Assembly: GCF_000263195.1 (NCBI RefSeq)
Contig: NC_018748.1
Span: 1,550,001-1,614,000 of the forward strand
From: Emticicia oligotrophica DSM 17448
GTDB taxonomy: Bacteria > Bacteroidota > Bacteroidia > Cytophagales > Spirosomataceae
DNA length: 64,000 bases
Direction of reading: 5' to 3'
The position numbers were made by a program, and so were the translations under genes. Shown in pieces: positions 8,334 to 19,300 of this stretch (within the stretch, counting starts at the first letter, position 1; every line of letters begins with the position of its first letter). Below the pieces are notes generated by a model. The model was not told the DNA's origin and searched no databases. It was given only the letters and a program-made list of their open reading frames with translations.

Positions 8334-11300
8334 ATGATGAAGTCCTACCAAGTGGGTCGCTATATTGGGCGACTAACGGCTGGTGTGAAAACGTCTATTT
8401 TCACAATTGCAGCATTGCTGTTAACAACACTCACATTTACTGTGATGGCACAAGAAGTAACTGTATCAGGTACGGTAAAAGGAGCTGATGGCAGCGGTTT
8501 ACCAGGTGTTACAGTACAAGTGAAAAGTACCAGTAAGGGTACTCAAACTGGCTTAGATGGTACTTACAAATTGGCTGGTGTTCCGAAAAACGGAGTATTA
8601 GTATTCAGTTTTGTTGGTATGGAAACTAAGGAAGTGGCTATCGGTAACAAAACTGTTGTTGATGTAACTTTAACAGACGACACTAAAGCTCTTGAAGAAG
8701 TTGTGGTAGTGGGTTATGGTACTCAAAAACGTAAAGAAATTTCTGGTACCGTAACAAGTTTAGGTAGCCGCGATTTCAACGCAGGTATCGTAACAAACCC
8801 ATTAGCTGCAGCTCAAGGTAAAGTTGCTGGTTTAGTTATCACTCAAAGTAGTGGTGACCCTAACTCAACGCCAACTGTACGTTTAAGAGGTACTGGTTCA
8901 TTGAACGCTGGTTCTGAACCACTTTACGTAATTGACGGTGTGATTGGTGCTCCTATCCAAAACATTGCTCCAGAAGATATCCAAACAATGGACATCTTGA
9001 GAGATGCTTCTTCAGCAGCAATTTATGGTTCAAGAGGTGCGAATGGTGTAATCTTAATTACTACTAAAAGAGGTAAATCTGGTGCTCCAAGTGTAGATTT
9101 CAATTCTTATCTAGGTACAGAGAGAATTTCTCAAAGACCTGATTTGATGAATGGTGCACAATTTAGAGAGGCTGCTAAGAAATACAACCAAAGTTTCACT
9201 GATAACGGTGCTAATACAGATTGGTTAGATGTAATTACTCGTACTGCTTATACTCAAAACTATCAATTGGGTGTTTCAGGTGGTTCAGAAAAAACATCAT
9301 ACCGTGCATCAGTAGGATATTTGGATCAAGTTGGTACTTTGATTGGTTCAGGAAAAGACCGTTTAAATGCTCGTTTGAACATTGATTCAAAAGCACTTAA
9401 CGATAAATTAAACTTGAAGTTTAACTTCTCTGCTTCACAGACAAATGGTGATATTGCACAAAATATCGCTTTAGGTCTTGCTCAAAACATGCGTCCGACT
9501 GACCCTATTTATAATGCTGACGGTACTTACTATCAAATTCCAGGTACTTTTGCGAACTACAACCCATTAGCGATTGTAGAAAACAGAAAGCAATCTGAAA
9601 GATTAAGCGATTTATTAGGAAATGTACAGGCTGCCTACACTATTACTAATGGTTTAGTATTTAATGTAAGTGGTACATTACGTACACAAGCAAATAACAT
9701 TAGTGCATTCCAAAACTCATTTGCTAATGTACCTATCAGAGGTTTCGCTGGTAACTCTGCATACCGTGGATTAAATGCAACAACTGACAAACAGTTGGAG
9801 ACAACTTTGAACTACAACAAAGCTTTAACAGCAAACAGTAACTTAAACTTATTAGCAGGTTATACTTATCAAGATGTAGTTTATGATGGTTTCGGTGTTA
9901 CTAACAATAACTTCTTAACTGACATCTTAGATGCTAATAACATTGGTTCAGGTCTTGGTATCAGAACAAACCCTGGTTTTATCGGTTCTTACAAAAACGA
10001 ATACAAATTAGTATCGTTCTTGGGTCGTGCACAATATAGCTTAGCAAATAAATATTTTGCAACTGTTAACGTTCGTCGTGATGGTTCTACGAAATTCGGT
10101 GATAACAACAAGTGGGGTTTCTTCCCATCAGTTTCAGTGGGTTGGTCTCTTAGTGAAGAAGCTTTCTTGAAAGGAAATTCTACAATTGATAACTTAAAAC
10201 TTCGTGTTAGCTGGGGTAGAACTGGTAACTCTGAAGGTATCAGACCATTACTTTCTAAATCTTTCTATGGCCCAAGTGGTTCATACTATGATGGTAACTC
10301 TGGTAGTTTCTTACCTGCTTACGCAATCCAGTCAAACGCTAACCCTAACTTGAAGTGGGAAGTTAACGAAAACTACGGTGCTGGTATCGACTTCTCATTA
10401 TTGAAAGGAAAAATCTCTGGTAATTTAGACTGGTACACTCGTCAAACTAAAGACTTGTTATACACAGTAAACGCTCCGCAAGAAAAAGGATACGTTTATC
10501 CTACAATCTTAGCTAACATCGGAAGTATGCAAAACAGAGGGGTTGAGATTTCATTATCTTACCAATGGGTTGATAACAAAGACTTCTCATTTAGCTCTAC
10601 TTTCGCTGGCTCATTCAACCAAAACAAAGTGTTGAGCTTGAAAAACAACGAATTTGCTGCTCCAGACCAAGTATTCTTAACAACAAGCTTGGGTAACTTT
10701 ATTAGAGGTACATCTGCTGTAAACTTCTCTGTATTACAAGCTGGCCAACCAGTTGGTGTATTCTTCGGTGCTAAAGTTGCAAGCATCTCTGATAAAGGAA
10801 CTTACGTATTCCAAGACTTAGATGGTAATGGTAAAATCGAGCCAAGTGCAGGTGACAGAACTTACCTTGGAAACCCGAACCCATTCTTCGTTGGTGGTTT
10901 AACTAATAACTTAAGATATAAAGCATTCGACTTACAACTTCAATTTACAAGCAATTTAGGTGCTAAAATCATGAACACCAATGCCTTGTTATTAGGAAGA
11001 CAAGATGGTCGTATCGCAGAAAGTAACGCTCTTGCATCGGCATTGACTTCAAAAATCAATGATACACAGACAATCCCTATGGATTACTACGTTGAATCAG
11101 GCAACTACTTACGTTTGAACAACGCTTCATTCGGTTACAATATTCCAGTTGGAAAAGGTATCGTGAAGAGAGCACGTGTTTATGTTGCAGGAAACAACTT
11201 ATTATTATTCACTAAATATTCAGGTGTTGACCCAGAAGTTAGCCAAGCGTTATCAATTGGTTCACAAGCACCAGGTATTGATGTTCGTGAAACTTACTAC

Positions 11301-11342
11301 AAAACTCGTGGTTTAACTGCTGGTGTTAACTTAAGTTTCTAA
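8334..11342 (+). CDS. SusC/RagA-family TonB-dependent outer-membrane transporter
   Basis: This 1,002-residue protein imports bulky nutrients across the outer membrane together with its SusD partner, powered by TonB. It has a signal peptide (residues 1-40, ending VMAQ), a carboxypeptidase-like regulatory domain (~43-120; SGTVKGADGSGLPGVTVQVK), the SusC link EVVVVGYGTQKRKEISGTV, a plug domain (~145-245; PLYVIDGV, DILRDASSAAIYGSRGANGVILITTK) and a long beta-barrel ending in the usual aromatic residue (NLSF). Codons such as GGT, CGT, GTA and AAC are favoured far more than in the FG-GAP genes downstream, which suggests strong expression (inference). susD follows after 47 bases. ATG codons at 8334 and 8337 are both possible starts. 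Confidence 0.96.
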   Translation: MMKSYQVGRYIGRLTAGVKTSIFTIAALLLTTLTFTVMAQEVTVSGTVKGADGSGLPGVTVQVKSTSKGTQTGLDGTYKLAGVPKNGVLVFSFVGMETKEVAIGNKTVVDVTLTDDTKALEEVVVVGYGTQKRKEISGTVTSLGSRDFNAGIVTNPLAAAQGKVAGLVITQSSGDPNSTPTVRLRGTGSLNAGSEPLYVIDGVIGAPIQNIAPEDIQTMDILRDASSAAIYGSRGANGVILITTKRGKSGAPSVDFNSYLGTERISQRPDLMNGAQFREAAKKYNQSFTDNGANTDWLDVITRTAYTQNYQLGVSGGSEKTSYRASVGYLDQVGTLIGSGKDRLNARLNIDSKALNDKLNLKFNFSASQTNGDIAQNIALGLAQNMRPTDPIYNADGTYYQIPGTFANYNPLAIVENRKQSERLSDLLGNVQAAYTITNGLVFNVSGTLRTQANNISAFQNSFANVPIRGFAGNSAYRGLNATTDKQLETTLNYNKALTANSNLNLLAGYTYQDVVYDGFGVTNNNFLTDILDANNIGSGLGIRTNPGFIGSYKNEYKLVSFLGRAQYSLANKYFATVNVRRDGSTKFGDNNKWGFFPSVSVGWSLSEEAFLKGNSTIDNLKLRVSWGRTGNSEGIRPLLSKSFYGPSGSYYDGNSGSFLPAYAIQSNANPNLKWEVNENYGAGIDFSLLKGKISGNLDWYTRQTKDLLYTVNAPQEKGYVYPTILANIGSMQNRGVEISLSYQWVDNKDFSFSSTFAGSFNQNKVLSLKNNEFAAPDQVFLTTSLGNFIRGTSAVNFSVLQAGQPVGVFFGAKVASISDKGTYVFQDLDGNGKIEPSAGDRTYLGNPNPFFVGGLTNNLRYKAFDLQLQFTSNLGAKIMNTNALLLGRQDGRIAESNALASALTSKINDTQTIPMDYYVESGNYLRLNNASFGYNIPVGKGIVKRARVYVAGNNLLLFTKYSGVDPEVSQALSIGSQAPGIDVRETYYKTRGLTAGVNLSF

Positions 11343-11389
11343 ACATTTTATCAAACAATCTGTTTACATCACAAAATATTACATTACTC

Positions 11390-12871
11390 ATGAATAATAT
11401 AAAGAAAAACATTTCAAAAGTACTCTCTGCTGCTGTTGTGGTGTCTGCTTTGGCACTACAATCATGTACAGATTTAACTGAGCCGGTTTACGATGCGATT
11501 CCTGCTGACCAATTTTTGAAAACTGACGCTCAGGTAGCTGCAGCTCTTGGACCTGCTTACTCTGGTATGAGAGGTATTACTTGGGACTGGTTTAACCCAA
11601 GTGAAGCAACTTCTGACGAATTAATAGTTCCTACTCGTGGTGGTGACTGGTTTGACAACGGTGACTGGTTGGCGTATTCTCGCCACACTTGGACTCCACA
11701 ACATGGTCCAATCAATGGTATGTGGGGCTTTATCTTCGGAAATATCTCACAAGTAAACCAATTGCTTAATGTTGTTAAAACTAATAAAGCTGCAGTTGAT
11801 GAACTTCGTGCTATCCGTGCGTTTTATTACTTCATGGCAGTTGATGCATTTGGTAATGTACCTATCGTAACTGATAATACATCTTCAGCTGCAACAAAAT
11901 CTCGTGCTGAAGTTTATGCTTTTATTGAGAAAGAATTGACAGAAGCAATTCCTAGCCTTCCAGCAGGAAAAGCTTACAGCCGTATGACTCAAGATGCAGC
12001 TACAATGTTATTAGCTAAATTGTACTTAAATGCTGGTGTTTACAAAGGTTCTCCTGAGTGGCAAAAAGCTTATGATACAATTGATAAAGTAATCAAATCT
12101 AAAAATGGTTATAGCTTAGCTGCAACAACGCTTGCTAACTTTACTACTCAAAACCAAAGCTCACCAGAAGCCATCTTCAACATTCCGTTTGATAGCTTCT
12201 TGGCTGGTGGTTTGAACTTCCAAATGAGAACATTACACTATGCTAACCAACAAACTTATGGTTTAGGTAATGCTCCTTGGAATGGTTTCTGTACATTGGC
12301 AGATTTCTACAACTCATTTGATAAAGATGATGCTCGTAGCAAAATGTGGTTAGTTGGTCAACAATATTCAGCTTCTGGTGCTCCTTTGAAAGATGCAAAA
12401 GACCAACCATTAGCGTTTATTCCTGATTTCAACAAAGACCAAATGACTGATGCTGACCCTGAGTTCCAAGTAGCTGGTGTTCGTTCTCAAAAATATGAGA
12501 TTCAAAGAAACAACCCGAACGGTGACCAAGATAACGATTACGTATTCTTCCGTTTGGCAGATGCTATCTTGATGAGAGCAGAAGCTGCTTTCAGACTTGG
12601 AAAAACTGCTGACGCTTTGGCTGATGTAAATACTATCAGAGCTCGTTCATTAGTTGCTCCATTAAAATCTGTTACTGCTGCCGACATTCTTGCAGAAAGA
12701 GGTCGTGAGTTAGCATGGGAAGGTTGGAGACGTAATGATATGATTCGTTTCGGTACTTTCAGCACTTCAAGAAAATTCATGAAAGTTGTTGATAAAACAA
12801 GAGAATTGTTCCCAATTCCTCAAGCTCGTATCGATGCTAACCCATTGTTGAAGCAAAATCCTGGATATTAA
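11390..12871 (+). CDS. SusD/RagB-family outer-membrane lipoprotein
   Basis: This 493-residue surface lipoprotein forms the lid over the SusC pore and binds the nutrient. The signal peptide ends in the lipobox LQSC, with C26 to be lipidated. The helical TPR-like SusD fold is indicated by IRAFYYFMAVDAFGNVPIVTD and ATMLLAKLYLNAGVY, and by the C-terminal RagB part with YVFFRLADAILMRAEAAFRLG and ERGRELAWEGWRRNDMIRFG. The protein ends LFPIPQARIDANPLLKQNPGY, the standard SusD C-terminus. Its codon bias is the same as that of susC. The operon appears to stop at a hairpin just downstream, so susCD can be transcribed separately from the lipoprotein genes that follow. Confidence 0.95.
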   Translation: MNNIKKNISKVLSAAVVVSALALQSCTDLTEPVYDAIPADQFLKTDAQVAAALGPAYSGMRGITWDWFNPSEATSDELIVPTRGGDWFDNGDWLAYSRHTWTPQHGPINGMWGFIFGNISQVNQLLNVVKTNKAAVDELRAIRAFYYFMAVDAFGNVPIVTDNTSSAATKSRAEVYAFIEKELTEAIPSLPAGKAYSRMTQDAATMLLAKLYLNAGVYKGSPEWQKAYDTIDKVIKSKNGYSLAATTLANFTTQNQSSPEAIFNIPFDSFLAGGLNFQMRTLHYANQQTYGLGNAPWNGFCTLADFYNSFDKDDARSKMWLVGQQYSASGAPLKDAKDQPLAFIPDFNKDQMTDADPEFQVAGVRSQKYEIQRNNPNGDQDNDYVFFRLADAILMRAEAAFRLGKTADALADVNTIRARSLVAPLKSVTAADILAERGRELAWEGWRRNDMIRFGTFSTSRKFMKVVDKTRELFPIPQARIDANPLLKQNPGY

Positions 12872-12890
12872 TATTTCAATATCTTTCCCG

Positions 12891-12925
12891 AAAAGGCAGT
12901 TCCTAACGGTTCTGCCTTTTTATTT
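12891..12925 (+). terminator. Terminator after susD
   Basis: AAAAGGCAG (12891-12899) pairs with CTGCCTTTT (12912-12920) around a 12-base loop, and the run of T continues to 12925. It lies 20 bases after the susD stop. Confidence 0.8.
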
Positions 12926-12961
12926 TACCAATATGCTGATAGTTAGAGGCGTATTTATTGC

Positions 12962-12991
12962 TAAATTTGCACTTCTCTGTCAGGAACTGAC
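12962..12991 (+). promoter_or_regulatory. Possible promoter and start-site palindrome for the UnbV lipoprotein genes
   Basis: TAAATTTG at 12962-12969 fits the -7 consensus TAnnTTTG; no good -33 element was found 19-21 bases upstream. GTCAG-GAA-CTGAC at 12979-12991 lies where transcription would begin and may be a small operator. This would let the downstream genes be controlled apart from susCD. Confidence 0.35.
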
Positions 12992-13013
12992 GAAAAAATA
13001 CTTTTTAAACTTA

Positions 13014-13039
13014 AAAATCTAAATCAAAGTTTAGATTTT
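13014..13039 (+). other. Leader hairpin 16 bases before the first UnbV gene
   Basis: AAAATCTAAA (13014-13023) and TTTAGATTTT (13030-13039) are perfect 10-base arms around a 6-base loop. The hairpin ends 16 bases before the ATG at 13056. It could influence translation start or act as a weak terminator. Confidence 0.5.
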
Positions 13040-13055
13040 CTTTAACCTATAATTG

Positions 13056-16000
13056 ATGAAAAAATCTCTTTGGGCTATCTCGTGTGCAGTGCTTCTGCTA
13101 TCTTGTAGTAAGTCGGAAGATACGCTATTCGAGTCATTGCCATCATCAGCAACTGGAATAGATTTTGTCAACCGAAGTCTGGAGCGTAAAGACTTTAATA
13201 TCTTCAACTACCGAAACTTCTATAACGGTGGTGGAGTGGCCATTGGTGATATTAACAATGATGGCCTTTCAGATATCTTCGTTACTTCAAATTTTGAAGA
13301 TAATAAACTCTATTTAAATAAAGGGAAAATGACTTTTGAAGACATCACAGTAAAAGCTGGGATTGTTGGTAAGAAGTTTTGGTCAACAGGTGTAACCTTT
13401 GCCGATGTCAATGGCGATGGCTTAATGGATATTTATGTCTGTAATTCAGGAAGTCGCGACCAACGTGGCAACCAACTTTATATCAATCAAGGTATCAAAG
13501 GAGGTATTCCGAGTTTTGTGGAAAAGGCCGCTGAAGCAGGCTTAGAAGATGGAGGATTCTCTACTCACGCCGCATTCTTTGATTATGACCGTGACGGCGA
13601 CCTCGATATGTATTTGCTCAATAACAGCTTCACTCCTATTGATAAGTTGGGCTACATGAATTTGCGTGAAGAACGTGATAAACTTGGTGGTGATAAACTT
13701 TTTAGGAATGATAGCCCTGCAACTCTTGTAAAGGGGGAAACACCTAAATTCACCGATGTTTCGGCTGAAGCAGGTATTTACGGAAGCCTTATTGGCTTTG
13801 GTTTGGGAATTACAATAGGTGATGTAAATAACGACAACTGGCCTGATATTTATATTTCTAACGATTTTTACGAAAGAGATTATCTATATATCAACCAAAA
13901 GAATGGTACATTTAAAGAAGACCTCGTCAATGAAATGCCTCATATTAGTCTCAGCTCAATGGGAGCAGATATTGCCGATATTAATAATGATGGGAACCTC
14001 GATATTTTTGTAACCGACATGCTTCCAGGTGATGACCGTCGCTTGAAAACTACCAGTGTTTTTGAAGGGTATAACCTCGTTGATTTGAAATTAAAGCGTG
14101 GTTTTTGGCACCAATATATGCGTAATAACTTACAGCTTAATAATGGCGATGGAACCTTTAGCGAAGTGGGGCAGTTGGCGGGCGTACACGCAACAGACTG
14201 GAGCTGGGGTGCTTTGATTTTCGATATGGACAATGATGGTCTGAAAGACCTTTTTGTTGCCAATGGTATTGCAAAAGACCTTACAGACCAAGATTTTGTT
14301 GAGTTTTTAGGTGACAGAAACACTATGCAACAAATGCTCGAAGGCAAGAAATTTAATGCCAAAGAGTTTATTGATAAGATTTCTTCGGTGCCAGTACCCA
14401 ATTATGCCTTCAAAAATAATGGCAATCTAAACTTCACTAATAGTGCCCAATCATGGGGTTTAGAAGGCCCGGGCTTTTCAAATGGTTCGGCCTATGGAGA
14501 TTTAGATAATGATGGAGACTTAGATTTAGTAGTAAATAATGTTAATGCCCCATTATCGGTCTTCAAAAATAAAACCAATGAGAAGACAAAAAACCACTTC
14601 CTTACTGTAAAACTAAAGGGTACAGCCAAAAACTTAAATGGCATTGGCTCTACCATTACAGTTTACCAACAAGGAACAAGTATTGTTTTACAACAAATGC
14701 CTAATCGTGGATTTCAATCTTCCTGCGACCACCAAATGGTATTTGGTTTAGGCGAAAAAGGGACGATTGATTCACTAAGAGTTGTTTGGCCTGACGATAA
14801 AATGCAGGTATTAAAAAATGTAAAAACCAACCAAACAATTTCACTTGATTACAAAGATGCCAATCAAGTGTTTAAGCAATTCTTTGCTCCAAAAAAACCT
14901 ATTTTTACCGATATTACTGCCTCAACACTTGATTACACCCATGTAGAAAGTAATTTCCAAGACTATGACCGTGATGTGTTATTGAAGCAAAAATATTCTA
15001 CACAAGGCCCGGCAATGGCTGTGGGTGATGTAAATGGTGATGGCCTTGACGACCTTTATCTAGGAGGTGCAACTGGACAAGAAAAACAGTTATTCATTCA
15101 GCAAAAAAACGGCAAATTCATCAAATCTACTCAGCCTGATTTTGGGATGGATTTAACCACCGAAAACACCGATGCCATTTTCTTCGATGCTGATAAAGAC
15201 AATGACCTTGACTTATTTATAGTTACTGGTAGTAACGAATTTCCTGAAAATGCCCCTGAACTACATGATTTATTGTATTTGAATGATGGAAAAGGCAATT
15301 TCAAAAGAGATGTTCGTTTCCCTGCTATTTTTGAAAATGGTTCTTGCGTAACTGCCGCTGATTTCGATAAAGATGGCGATAACGACTTATTTGTTGGTTC
15401 TCGTATGATTTCTGGCAAGTATGGTTATAGCCCTGCCAGCAATCTTTATATCAATGATGGAACTGGTGAGTTTAAAAATCAGTCAAAACGATATATGCCT
15501 GAAATTACTTCACTTGGCATGATTACAGATGCCGAATGGAGCGATATTGATAAGGATGGCTTCGTTGATTTAATCATTACTCAAGATTGGGGCGAAATCG
15601 TTGTCTTCAAGAATGAGCGTGGTAAGAAAATGACACTTGCCAATAAAATAAAAGATTCGGAAGGTCTTTGGAATTGTATCAAGCCTGCTGACATCGACGG
15701 CGATGGAGATACCGACTTTATCGTGGGAAATATTGGAGATAATACAAAACTCAAAGTTTCGCCTGAAACTCCTGCATTCTTACACGCCAAAGACTTTGAT
15801 AATAGTGGAACCATCGAGCAGATTATTTCTTGCCTTACAGAAGATGGCAAAACCTATCCGATGGTTTTGAAAGGTGAGCTTCAAAGAGCATTACCGATGA
15901 TAAAACGTAAGTATGTAAAATATACAGATTACGCCAATCAGACAATTACCGATATGTTTACTGCCGAACAAATGAAAGATTGTGTAGAACGAAAAATCAC

Positions 16001-16376
16001 TACTACCAAATCAATCATGCTCATTAATGACGGCAAAGGTAATTTTGAAGTCAAGGCTCTTCCAATCGAGGCACAATATTCTCGTATGGCGGCTATCGAA
16101 ACAGGAGACTTTGATAATGATGGCATACTTGATATTCTTTTAGCTGGTAATTTCTATGATGTTTTACCAGAATGGGGGCGTTTCGATGCCAGCTACGGTG
16201 TATTCTTGAAAGGGAAAGGAAAAGGAGTTTTCCAATCTATAAAAACAAGTGACTCTGGTTTCAAGACAGTGGGTCAGGTAAGAAAAATGTATAAATTAAA
16301 AACGGGTGCCAATAAAGAAGTTTTGGTTTTGGCCAAAAACAACGATAAAGCACAAGTATTCGGTTTTAACAAGTAA
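13056..16376 (+). CDS. FG-GAP/VCBS-repeat lipoprotein with ASPIC/UnbV domain (paralogue 1)
   Basis: This lipoprotein of 1,106 residues starts MKKSLWAISC with lipobox LLSC (C17), so it is probably anchored in the outer membrane. The ATG at 13056 is preferred to the in-frame TTG just before it. Residues ~40-500 and ~620-1,080 carry many FG-GAP/VCBS-type blades with calcium-binding-like loops of the form DxNxDGxxDI (INNDGLSDIF, VNGDGLMDIYV, NNDNWPDIYI), which fold as beta-propellers. Between them lies an ASPIC/UnbV domain (~513-600; FLTVKLKGTAKNLNGIGSTI, MVFGLGEKGTIDSLRVVWP). Similar proteins occur in Bacteroidota and Planctomycetes; their function is not established. It is a paralogue of the next gene, 6 bases downstream. 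The codon bias is weaker than in susCD. Confidence 0.85.
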   Translation: MKKSLWAISCAVLLLSCSKSEDTLFESLPSSATGIDFVNRSLERKDFNIFNYRNFYNGGGVAIGDINNDGLSDIFVTSNFEDNKLYLNKGKMTFEDITVKAGIVGKKFWSTGVTFADVNGDGLMDIYVCNSGSRDQRGNQLYINQGIKGGIPSFVEKAAEAGLEDGGFSTHAAFFDYDRDGDLDMYLLNNSFTPIDKLGYMNLREERDKLGGDKLFRNDSPATLVKGETPKFTDVSAEAGIYGSLIGFGLGITIGDVNNDNWPDIYISNDFYERDYLYINQKNGTFKEDLVNEMPHISLSSMGADIADINNDGNLDIFVTDMLPGDDRRLKTTSVFEGYNLVDLKLKRGFWHQYMRNNLQLNNGDGTFSEVGQLAGVHATDWSWGALIFDMDNDGLKDLFVANGIAKDLTDQDFVEFLGDRNTMQQMLEGKKFNAKEFIDKISSVPVPNYAFKNNGNLNFTNSAQSWGLEGPGFSNGSAYGDLDNDGDLDLVVNNVNAPLSVFKNKTNEKTKNHFLTVKLKGTAKNLNGIGSTITVYQQGTSIVLQQMPNRGFQSSCDHQMVFGLGEKGTIDSLRVVWPDDKMQVLKNVKTNQTISLDYKDANQVFKQFFAPKKPIFTDITASTLDYTHVESNFQDYDRDVLLKQKYSTQGPAMAVGDVNGDGLDDLYLGGATGQEKQLFIQQKNGKFIKSTQPDFGMDLTTENTDAIFFDADKDNDLDLFIVTGSNEFPENAPELHDLLYLNDGKGNFKRDVRFPAIFENGSCVTAADFDKDGDNDLFVGSRMISGKYGYSPASNLYINDGTGEFKNQSKRYMPEITSLGMITDAEWSDIDKDGFVDLIITQDWGEIVVFKNERGKKMTLANKIKDSEGLWNCIKPADIDGDGDTDFIVGNIGDNTKLKVSPETPAFLHAKDFDNSGTIEQIISCLTEDGKTYPMVLKGELQRALPMIKRKYVKYTDYANQTITDMFTAEQMKDCVERKITTTKSIMLINDGKGNFEVKALPIEAQYSRMAAIETGDFDNDGILDILLAGNFYDVLPEWGRFDASYGVFLKGKGKGVFQSIKTSDSGFKTVGQVRKMYKLKTGANKEVLVLAKNNDKAQVFGFNK

Positions 16377-16382
16377 AATGCT

Positions 16383-19300
16383 ATGAAATCAATAGTTAAA
16401 ATTTTAAGTACAATTACGGTTATTTCTTTAGTTTTTAGTTCTTGTAAATCTGGTAATAAAGAAAATGATGTTGCTTTATTCAAAAAGCTATCACCAACAG
16501 AAACAAAGGTTGATTTTACGAATCAAATTACCGAATCCAAAGATTTTAATATTCTCGATTATCTATATTTCTATAATGGTGGAGGGGTTTCTGCGGGCGA
16601 TATCAATAATGATGGGCTTACAGATTTATTCTTTGTTTCGAATCAAGGCAAGAATAAACTTTATATCAATAAAGGAGTAAAAGATGGCGTGCCTCAATTT
16701 GAGGATATTTCTGAAAAGGCAGGTATTGGTGGTTTTTCTGATTGGAAAACAGGCTCAACTATGGTTGATATCAATGGTGATGGACTACTCGATATCTATG
16801 TGTGTGCAGTAAGTAATTACAAAGGTCTTGAGGGCTCAAATGAGCTTTATATCAACAACGGAGATTTAACATTTACCGAAAAAGCTGATGAATACGGCCT
16901 CGATTTTGCTGGTTTCTCTACACAAGCAGCTTTCTTCGATTACGATAAAGATGGCGACTTAGATATGTATCTCCTCAATCATGCCGTGCACAATACTCGT
17001 TCTTATGACCGCGTAAATACACGTATGCTCAAGGATAATGAAGCAGGCGACTATCTTTACCGAAACGATAATGGTAAATTTACTGATGTAAGTAAAGAAG
17101 CTGGCATTTATCAAGCGGCTATGGGCTATGGTTTGGGCATTTCGGTGGCGGATATCAATAATGATGGCTGGCTGGATATTTATGTAAGCAATGATTTTCA
17201 TGAAGATGATTATTATTACATCAATCAAAAAAATGGCAAATTCAGCGAAGAAATGAAGCAACACTTCAAGCATTTGAGTCGCTTTTCGATGGGTTCAGAT
17301 GTGGCTGATATTAATAATGATGGGTATCAAGACATCATGACGCTTGATATGTATCCAGAAGATGAAAAAGTAGAAAAATCTTCAGTTGGTGAAGACCCGC
17401 TCGAAATTTATCTCTATAAACTTCAATTTGGTTATTTCAATCAATATAGCCGTAACTGTTTGCAGTTGAGCATGGGTGGTAAAAAGTTTAGTGACATTGC
17501 TCCATCAGCTGGCGTAATGGCTACCGATTGGAGTTGGAGTACACTCATGGCCGACTACGATGGCGATGGTATCAAAGATATTTTCATTACGAATGGCATT
17601 CTTCGTCGCCCAAATGATTTAGATTACCTTAAGTTCATTGCCAGCGATTCGCTGCATTACAATGTGCCAACTTCTGAAAAACTCGACCAAGAAGCCATTG
17701 ATAAAATGCCAAGCGGAAAATGGCATAACTATCTATATAAAGGCACGAAAGAGCTTCGTTTTCAGGATAAATCAATGGTTTGGGGCTTTGAAGAAGAGGG
17801 AATCTCAAATGGTGCAGCTTATGCTGACTTAGATAATGATGGAGACTTAGACCTTATTTCAAATAATCTCAACGAACCCGCAAGTATTTACCTCAATAAC
17901 AGCCGTCAACTCTTGCAAAACAATTTTGTCAAAGTCAAATTTAAAGGCAATGACAAAAATAAATTTGGAGTTGGGGCAAAGGTTATCTTAAAGACTTCCG
18001 AAGGAGAGCAGCTTCAGCAGATGATGCCTACGCGTGGATTTATGAGCTCGGTTGAACCTTCTTTGATATTTGGTATTGGTAAACAAACCAAGGTCGATAC
18101 GATGATTGTCATTTGGGAAAATCAAAAAATGGAAATCATTAAAAATCCAACTATCAATACAACGCTTACGGTTGAAGAAAGCAAAGCTCAAATAAACGTT
18201 TCGGATTTTCAGTTTTTTGTGCCTGCTAAACCAATTTTTGAGGAAGTAAGTACCGAAACTAATATTCCTTTTGTGCATCAAGAAAATGTTTATTTCGATT
18301 TTAACCGTGAATTCTTAATTCCATTTAAAGTTTCTGTTGATGGCCCAAAAATGGCAGTTGGCGATGCAAATGGCGATGGACTTGAAGATTTTTATGTAGG
18401 CGGAGCAAAATACCAAGCTGGAGCATTATACCTTCAAAAAGCTGGTGGTGGCTTTAGTCTTTCACCACAAGCAGTCTTCCAAGCAGATTCATTGCAGGAA
18501 GATGTTGATGCCCTCTTCTTTGATGCCGATGGCGATAAAGACCAAGACCTCTACGTAGTTTCGGGTGGAAACGAATTTTATGATAAAATGCCTCAACAAT
18601 TCGACCGATTATATATCAACGATGGTAAAGGTAATTTCACGAAATCAACTACTGCCCTTCCCGAAATGTACGATAATAAATCATGTGTACGACCATGTGA
18701 TTTTGACAAAGACGGAGACATTGACTTATTTGTTGGTGGACGAGTAGTAGGCTATAATTACGGAAAATCGCCACGTTCTTATCTTTTGGTTAATAATGGA
18801 AAGGGTAAATTTACAGATATAACAGTCAACAAAGCACCCGACCTACGAGAAGCAGGAATGATTACTGATGCTATTTGGGCAGATTTAGACAAAGATGGCG
18901 ACCAAGATTTAACTGTAATTGGCGACTGGATGCCAATCAAGATGTTTGAAAATAATAAAGGTAAGTTTACTGAAATTGATAATAAACTATCTTCTTACAC
19001 TGGTTTTTGGAACGGAATCACCGCCGCAGATTATGACAAAGATGGCGATATTGACTTAGTTATTGGTAATTTAGGTACCAATACGAAATTCAGAAAAGAA
19101 GAAGGTGGCCAACTAAAAATGCTTATTAAGGATATTGACGGCAATGATGCCAAAGATCACATCATCGCCTATAATCGAGGAAGCGATTGGTATCCTGTCA
19201 ATAGCAAAGATGAAATGGGTAAGCAATTGCCAAGTATTATCAATAAAAAATATGTTGAGTATAAAAACTTTGCAGGAAAGACCATTGATGAACTCTTCAC

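Noticed and set aside
13053-13055. TTG as the start codon of the first UnbV gene
   Set aside because: An ATG follows immediately and gives a normal lipoprotein signal; TTG only extends the frame by one codon.
13940-14401. Long antisense ORF in the first UnbV gene
   Set aside because: Serine- and proline-rich product of the type expected as a shadow of the coding strand; no independent motif.
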